DNA from: JAOAPY01 sp038237475
GTDB lineage: Bacteria > Acidobacteriota > Blastocatellia > Pyrinomonadales > Pyrinomonadaceae
Length of the DNA: 64,000 bases
Direction of reading: 5' to 3'
NCBI GenBank assembly: GCA_038237475.1
Contig: JBBRYS010000005.1
Span: forward strand, 352,361-416,360
Under the pieces are notes generated by a model. The model saw nothing but the letters and a program-made list of their open reading frames with translations, did no database searches and was not told where the DNA came from. Made by a program: the position numbers and the translations under genes. Below are positions 60,093 through 64,000 of the stretch, piece by piece. Each line of letters starts with the position of its first letter. The stretch's first letter is position 1.

Positions 60093-61271
60093 TCAGACCC
60101 GGGCATGCAACTTCTCCAGCCGTTCTGCCGCTAATTGCAGCGTCTGATCCCTCTTGCAAAAACAAAATCTGACTTGCTGGGCGCCACGTTGCGGCACGCT
60201 GTAAAAGCTCGAACCCGGAACACAAGCCACTCCAACCTCGCGGATCAAGTGGCGGGTAAAAGCAACATCGTCGCTAAAACCAAAATCGCTGATATCCGTC
60301 ATAATGTAATAAGCGCCATCGGGGACATAGGCGCGAAAGCCGGCTTGCTCCAGCACCGGCATTAGCATATCTCGCCGCGCGCGATACTCTGTTTCCAGCG
60401 CCGCATAATATGCCGGTGGCAGCGACAACGCGTATGCGCCGGCGGCTTGTAATGGCGCTGCAGCACCCACTGTCAGAAAGTCATGGACCTTACGGATGGC
60501 GCTCGTGATCTCGGGCGGGCCGATACAATAACCAACTCGCCAACCGGTGACTGAGTAAGTTTTGGACATCGAATTTACAATCACGGTTCGCTCGCGCATA
60601 CCCTCAAGCTGAGCCATCGAAATATGTCCAATCTCGGCTCCATCGCGCGGATAAAGAATGTGCTCATAAATCTCGTCAGTAAAACAGAGCACATCGAATT
60701 CCTTACAGAGCGCGGCGATGAACTCCAGTTCGTCACGTGTAAAGACTTTGCCGGTCGGGTTGTTGGGATTGCAGATGATGATCGCGCGAGTCCGCTCGCT
60801 AAATGCGGCCCGCAGTTCTTCGCGATCAAACGTCCAATCAGGCGCCCGCAGCGGCACATGGCGCGGACGAGCGTCAGAAAGGATCGCGTCCGGAGAATAG
60901 TTTTCGTAGAACGGCTCAAAGATAACGACTTCCTCGCCGGGATCGACGGTGGCCATCATGGCCGCGATCATTCCTTCCGTTGAGCCGCAGGTTACGGTGA
61001 TTTCTGTTTCAGGATCGACGTCCAGGCCCAGATACCATTTGGTCTTGCGCGCAATGGCTTCGCGAAAATCGCGAGCTCCCCAGGTAATCGCATATTGATT
61101 GATGTCATCAGCGATGGCTTGCATGGCCACACGCTTGATATCCTCGGGCGCGGCAAAATCAGGAAAGCCCTGGGACAGATTGACAGCGCCATACTTCATG
61201 GCTTCGCGAGTCATCTCACGAATTACTGACTCAGTGAAGGAACCTGCTTTGGCGGAAACATGGTGACGCAT
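60093..61271 (-). CDS. Class I/II PLP-dependent aminotransferase
   Basis: The protein has 392 residues. PLP-enzyme landmarks: NLSQGFPDFAAPEDIKRVA, TVTCGSTEGMIAAMMATVDP, IIICNPNNPTGKVFTRDELE, VLCFTDEIYEHILYP, and the Schiff-base Lys in VNSMSKTYSVTGWRVGYCIG. The C-terminal Arg motif is in QVRFCFCKRDQTL. It resembles the methionine/kynurenine aminotransferase (YbdL/KAT) subgroup. The exact amino donor cannot be set from sequence. ATG 61271. Confidence 0.92.
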   Translation of the reverse strand: MRHHVSAKAGSFTESVIREMTREAMKYGAVNLSQGFPDFAAPEDIKRVAMQAIADDINQYAITWGARDFREAIARKTKWYLGLDVDPETEITVTCGSTEGMIAAMMATVDPGEEVVIFEPFYENYSPDAILSDARPRHVPLRAPDWTFDREELRAAFSERTRAIIICNPNNPTGKVFTRDELEFIAALCKEFDVLCFTDEIYEHILYPRDGAEIGHISMAQLEGMRERTVIVNSMSKTYSVTGWRVGYCIGPPEITSAIRKVHDFLTVGAAAPLQAAGAYALSLPPAYYAALETEYRARRDMLMPVLEQAGFRAYVPDGAYYIMTDISDFGFSDDVAFTRHLIREVGVACVPGSSFYSVPQRGAQQVRFCFCKRDQTLQLAAERLEKLHARV

Positions 61272-61305
61272 AGTCTTCTGAACTCGGATTGTTGATATTC
61301 AGATC

Positions 61306-64000
61306 TTACTGACAGCTCGCGTTGCTACTCGTAAAGATAGCGCTGAAGCGCTGCTGATACTCCTGAGAAGTAATAAACGAACAAACCATTGCGTGCTGCT
61401 TGCCGATGTCTCGCAATGGACCACTGTTGATCTGCCCCAGCCAGAACAGAAATCCCGGAATATCGGGATTGCGGCGCAGATAACCGAAGTACTGACTCAA
61501 CACTAACGAGCGATTGTATTCCGCATCAATCAAAGCTCGGTTATTGACTGGATTGGAAGCATTGTCATCTGCCAAACGATAAACAACTGCTCCGCGGCCG
61601 CCGGAATTGAAAAGACCAATGAGGGCGTTGCGTTGGCTGACCAGTTCTACGCCCAGATCATTCCGAATGGTGGCGAGCAGCGCGTCGACAAATTCCGGCC
61701 CGCTCAAACTCGCGGGATACTTGTTGAGAAACTCAGGACGATTAACAAACGCATCGCCCAGGCTTGCCTGAGACGTGGCCAGGTTCGCACCGCCCACCAC
61801 CCGCGCCCTATCCTTCACAAAGACGGCATAGGACGGAAGCTTTTTGGCTTCAGTCACATTCGGTCCCGGATTGGGGAATGGCTGATCGTTTCCATAAACG
61901 CCCCGGTAAAGGCGCAACACATAACCGGCAGTCTGTTGATACTCCGGCTCGAAGAAGAATGCGTCGGACGCGGTGATTCGATTGTTGTGGATACAGACCG
62001 GGTCCGCTCCGCAGGCTGTGATCAATCCGGTCCAGTAGTCTTCACCCGCCTGATCGGACAAGCGCTGCAGAAAGTCATAGTAGTGTTGCCTGACAAAATA
62101 GCGCGCGTCATCGATTGGATTTGATGCGGAGGGACCTGAGTCATCGTCAAGGACCGTCACTGTCGCCGTGCTTTGCGGACCCAGCACCGCACTGCCGCCG
62201 ACCGGATTGCTCAAGCTCAGATTAATCGTCTCGTTGCCTTCCGCGTAGAGGTCGTTGTAAATAATCAGCCGGAACGATTTTTCGAGTTCGTTCGCCGCAA
62301 ATGCCAGGGTCCCGCTGGTCGACAGGTAATCACAACGCTGATTCGCTAGGCCACTCACCGCGCTGCATTCAACAAACCCGGGGCCGTCGACAGTTTGAAA
62401 ATCGACTGCTGCCGCCGGCGCAGGATCGCCCGTTCTCTTCACGGTGATCCTCAGACTCAGCGCGCTCTCATTATGATCAAAGTTGGCCTGGGTGAACTCA
62501 AACTGAGGCGCCAGGTCGTCGTTAAGAATGGTGCCCTGGCCCTGGGCATCGCTGATTGTGGCATTGGTCGCGCCGGACAGATTCACAAAGAAAGTCTCGT
62601 CTGCCTCCAGCGCCGTGTCGCCATTGATGGTAATTGCGAGAGGTTTGCTCGTTTCTCCGGGGGCAAAGGTGACAGTGCCGCCACCGGCAATATAGTCAGC
62701 ACCCGCCGTCGCAGTGCCGTCGGCAGTAGCGTAATTCACAGTCACGGTCTTGCCACTTAAGGCCGACAGGCTCACTGTGAAGTTCGCGCTGGTTGTACCC
62801 GAGTTGCCTTCAGCGGTCGAAACATCATTGATTGAAACACTCACCGGGTCGTCGTCATCGTTGATGGTTCCAATACCCTGGCTATCCCCGATGATGGCGT
62901 TGGTCGGGCTCGAGAGATTCAGCTGAAAAGTCTCGTCTGCCTCATCAAGGAGATCGCCATTCACCGCGACGGAAACCTGCTGTGTCGTCTGCCCAGCCGT
63001 GAAGGTCGCAGTACCTGAGGTCGCTACATAATCGATGCCTGCTAATGCAGTTCCATTAGCAGTCGCATACTGAACGGTCACCGTTTGTCCACTGGCCGGC
63101 GAAAGGGTGATGGTGAACGTGGCGTTGACTGTTCCTGAGTTACCTTCCGTGACCGCCACATCGTTGAGCGAAAGTGTAGGCTGCGAATCATCATCGGTGA
63201 TGGTGCCCACGCCCTGGCTGTCGGAGATGGTCGCGTTGCCGGCGCCGGACAGGTTAACCACGAAGGTCTCATTTGGTTCGTTGATTACATCTCCATAGAT
63301 GGTGATGTTGATTGGCTGCGAAGTCATGCCGCCTGTAAAGGTTAACGTTCCCGACGCGGCTGCGTAATCGCTGCCTGCGGTCGCGGTGCCATCTGCAGTG
63401 GCATAATTTACCGTGACGGTCTGTCCACTCGCTGCCGATAAACTAACTGTAAAGACGAGGGTGGTGGTGCCGGAATTGCCCTCGATAATTGAAACGTCAT
63501 TGATTGAAAGCGCTGGTTGCGCATCGTCATTATTAATCGTGCCGACACCCTGATTATCGCTGATGGTGGCATTGGTAGCGCCTGACAGGTTCACATTGAA
63601 CGTTTCATTGATTTCATTCAACAAGTCACCGTTGACAGTCACATTGAGGGGTTGCGAAGTCTGGCCTGCAGTAAACGTCAGCGTTCCACTGGCGGCGACG
63701 TAATCGCTCCCCGCCGTCGCAGTGTTGTCTGCCGTAGCGTAGTTGACCGTTATCGTCTGGTAGCTCGGATTCGACAACGAGACCGTGAATCCGGCTGTCG
63801 AGGTGCCGCTGTTGCCCTCAGTCACCGACACATCATTGATCGAGATCGTCGGCTGCAAGTCATCGTTGGTAATCGTTCCTACGCCCTGGTTGTCGCTGAT
63901 CGTAGCGTTGCTCGCGCCGGAAAGATTTACGTTATAGGTCTCATTAGCCTCGAACGTCGTGTCGCCATTGACGGTGACATTCACCGGTTGCGAAGTCTGG
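61306..64000 (-). CDS. Calx-beta repeat protein with C-terminal DUF4214 domain (N-terminus beyond window)
   Basis: The frame stays open to the window edge, so the protein is longer than the ~898 residues seen. It contains consecutive Calx-beta modules (SINDVSVTEGNSGTSTAGFT, ATADGTATAGSDYAAASGTL, SGATNATISDNQGVGTI), with at least four at an exact 336-bp (112-residue) spacing, and one divergent module (QFEFTQANFDHNESALSLRI). A C-terminal DUF4214 region follows (DDARYFVRQHYYDFLQRLSD, YVLRLYRGVYGNDQPFPNP, QYFGYLRRNPDIPGFLFWLG). Calx-beta modules bind Ca2+ in surface adhesins; DUF4214 is common in secreted proteins of this phylum. It is probably a large extracellular protein. Confidence 0.9.
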   Translation of the reverse strand, partial: QTSQPVNVTVNGDTTFEANETYNVNLSGASNATISDNQGVGTITNDDLQPTISINDVSVTEGNSGTSTAGFTVSLSNPSYQTITVNYATADNTATAGSDYVAASGTLTFTAGQTSQPLNVTVNGDLLNEINETFNVNLSGATNATISDNQGVGTINNDDAQPALSINDVSIIEGNSGTTTLVFTVSLSAASGQTVTVNYATADGTATAGSDYAAASGTLTFTGGMTSQPINITIYGDVINEPNETFVVNLSGAGNATISDSQGVGTITDDDSQPTLSLNDVAVTEGNSGTVNATFTITLSPASGQTVTVQYATANGTALAGIDYVATSGTATFTAGQTTQQVSVAVNGDLLDEADETFQLNLSSPTNAIIGDSQGIGTINDDDDPVSVSINDVSTAEGNSGTTSANFTVSLSALSGKTVTVNYATADGTATAGADYIAGGGTVTFAPGETSKPLAITINGDTALEADETFFVNLSGATNATISDAQGQGTILNDDLAPQFEFTQANFDHNESALSLRITVKRTGDPAPAAAVDFQTVDGPGFVECSAVSGLANQRCDYLSTSGTLAFAANELEKSFRLIIYNDLYAEGNETINLSLSNPVGGSAVLGPQSTATVTVLDDDSGPSASNPIDDARYFVRQHYYDFLQRLSDQAGEDYWTGLITACGADPVCIHNNRITASDAFFFEPEYQQTAGYVLRLYRGVYGNDQPFPNPGPNVTEAKKLPSYAVFVKDRARVVGGANLATSQASLGDAFVNRPEFLNKYPASLSGPEFVDALLATIRNDLGVELVSQRNALIGLFNSGGRGAVVYRLADDNASNPVNNRALIDAEYNRSLVLSQYFGYLRRNPDIPGFLFWLGQINSGPLRDIGKQHAMVCSFITSQEYQQRFSAIFTSSNASCQ

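Overview
The window looks like a chromosomal segment of an Acidobacteriota bacterium, most like class Blastocatellia. I infer this from gene content: a VWFA-related protein of the acidobacterial type, a giant Calx-beta/DUF4214 surface protein, a single-chain 2-oxoglutarate decarboxylase/dehydrogenase with a built-in E2-like domain, a planctomycete/acidobacterial-style cytochrome-ankyrin chimera, and many secreted peptidases and amidohydrolases. No tRNA, rRNA, CRISPR array, transposase or prophage was found. TGA is used as an ordinary stop (nusB and the cheA-like gene both end in TGA).

Layout. 1-5.7 kb: the 3' end of a 3-hydroxyacyl-CoA dehydrogenase gene, a secreted M28 peptidase with an in-frame TGA behind its signal peptide, then ribH-nusB-cheA-like behind a good sigma70 promoter. 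5.8-9.7 kb (minus strand): secreted amidohydrolase, Tat-exported amidase, membrane-anchored histidine phosphatase. 10-16 kb: kgd, then a convergent cytochrome c/ankyrin/cyclase-like chimera. 16.2-19.5 kb: membrane proteins with a winged-helix regulator and a CreD-like protein. 19.8-23.4 kb: two MacB/FtsX-type permeases and a Xer recombinase. 23.4-36.8 kb: mixed housekeeping genes (UPF0548, radical SAM, M20 hydrolase, GNAT, DoxX, MFS, lipoprotein, CYTH-like, GAF-like, lytic transglycosylase, PEGA-TPR).

36.8-44.8 kb is a sulfur-metabolism locus and the most interesting part. On the minus strand lie a fused FeS/NrfD membrane subunit, a coiled-coil lipoprotein, a cytoplasmic molybdopterin oxidoreductase and a persulfide-dioxygenase-like MBL/rhodanese protein. 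Divergent from them are two tandem exported rhodanese-domain proteins. Each of these two reads through an in-frame TGA at exactly the same active-site position (Cys-Ser-TGA-Pro). In both, the TGA is followed at the same distance by a small hairpin with a G-U-containing apical loop and one compensatory base-pair swap. This is strong sequence evidence for a pair of selenocysteine-containing rhodaneses with bacterial SECIS elements; ordinary gene calling would truncate both at the TGA. I propose that the locus oxidises or shuttles sulfane sulfur: rhodanese relay, then persulfide dioxygenase to sulfite, then a SoeABC-like sulfite-oxidising complex.

44.9-61.3 kb: double universal stress protein, an unknown protein, APC permease, cstA, a K+-independent-type membrane pyrophosphatase with an unusual NPQP tail, bioY, a GAF-GAF-sigma54 activator, an FmdB-type zinc ribbon, VWFA protein, small membrane proteins and an aminotransferase. 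61.3 kb to the end: the Calx-beta protein, running off the window.

Intergenic DNA carries several dispersed repeat families: heptanucleotide (period 7) degenerate repeats, an inverted repeat containing GGCGTAATCTGTGGAT, GTACCGCCTTTAGGCGGGCTT palindromes and CCCCTG...CAGGGG palindromes. They often sit directly against start or stop codons.
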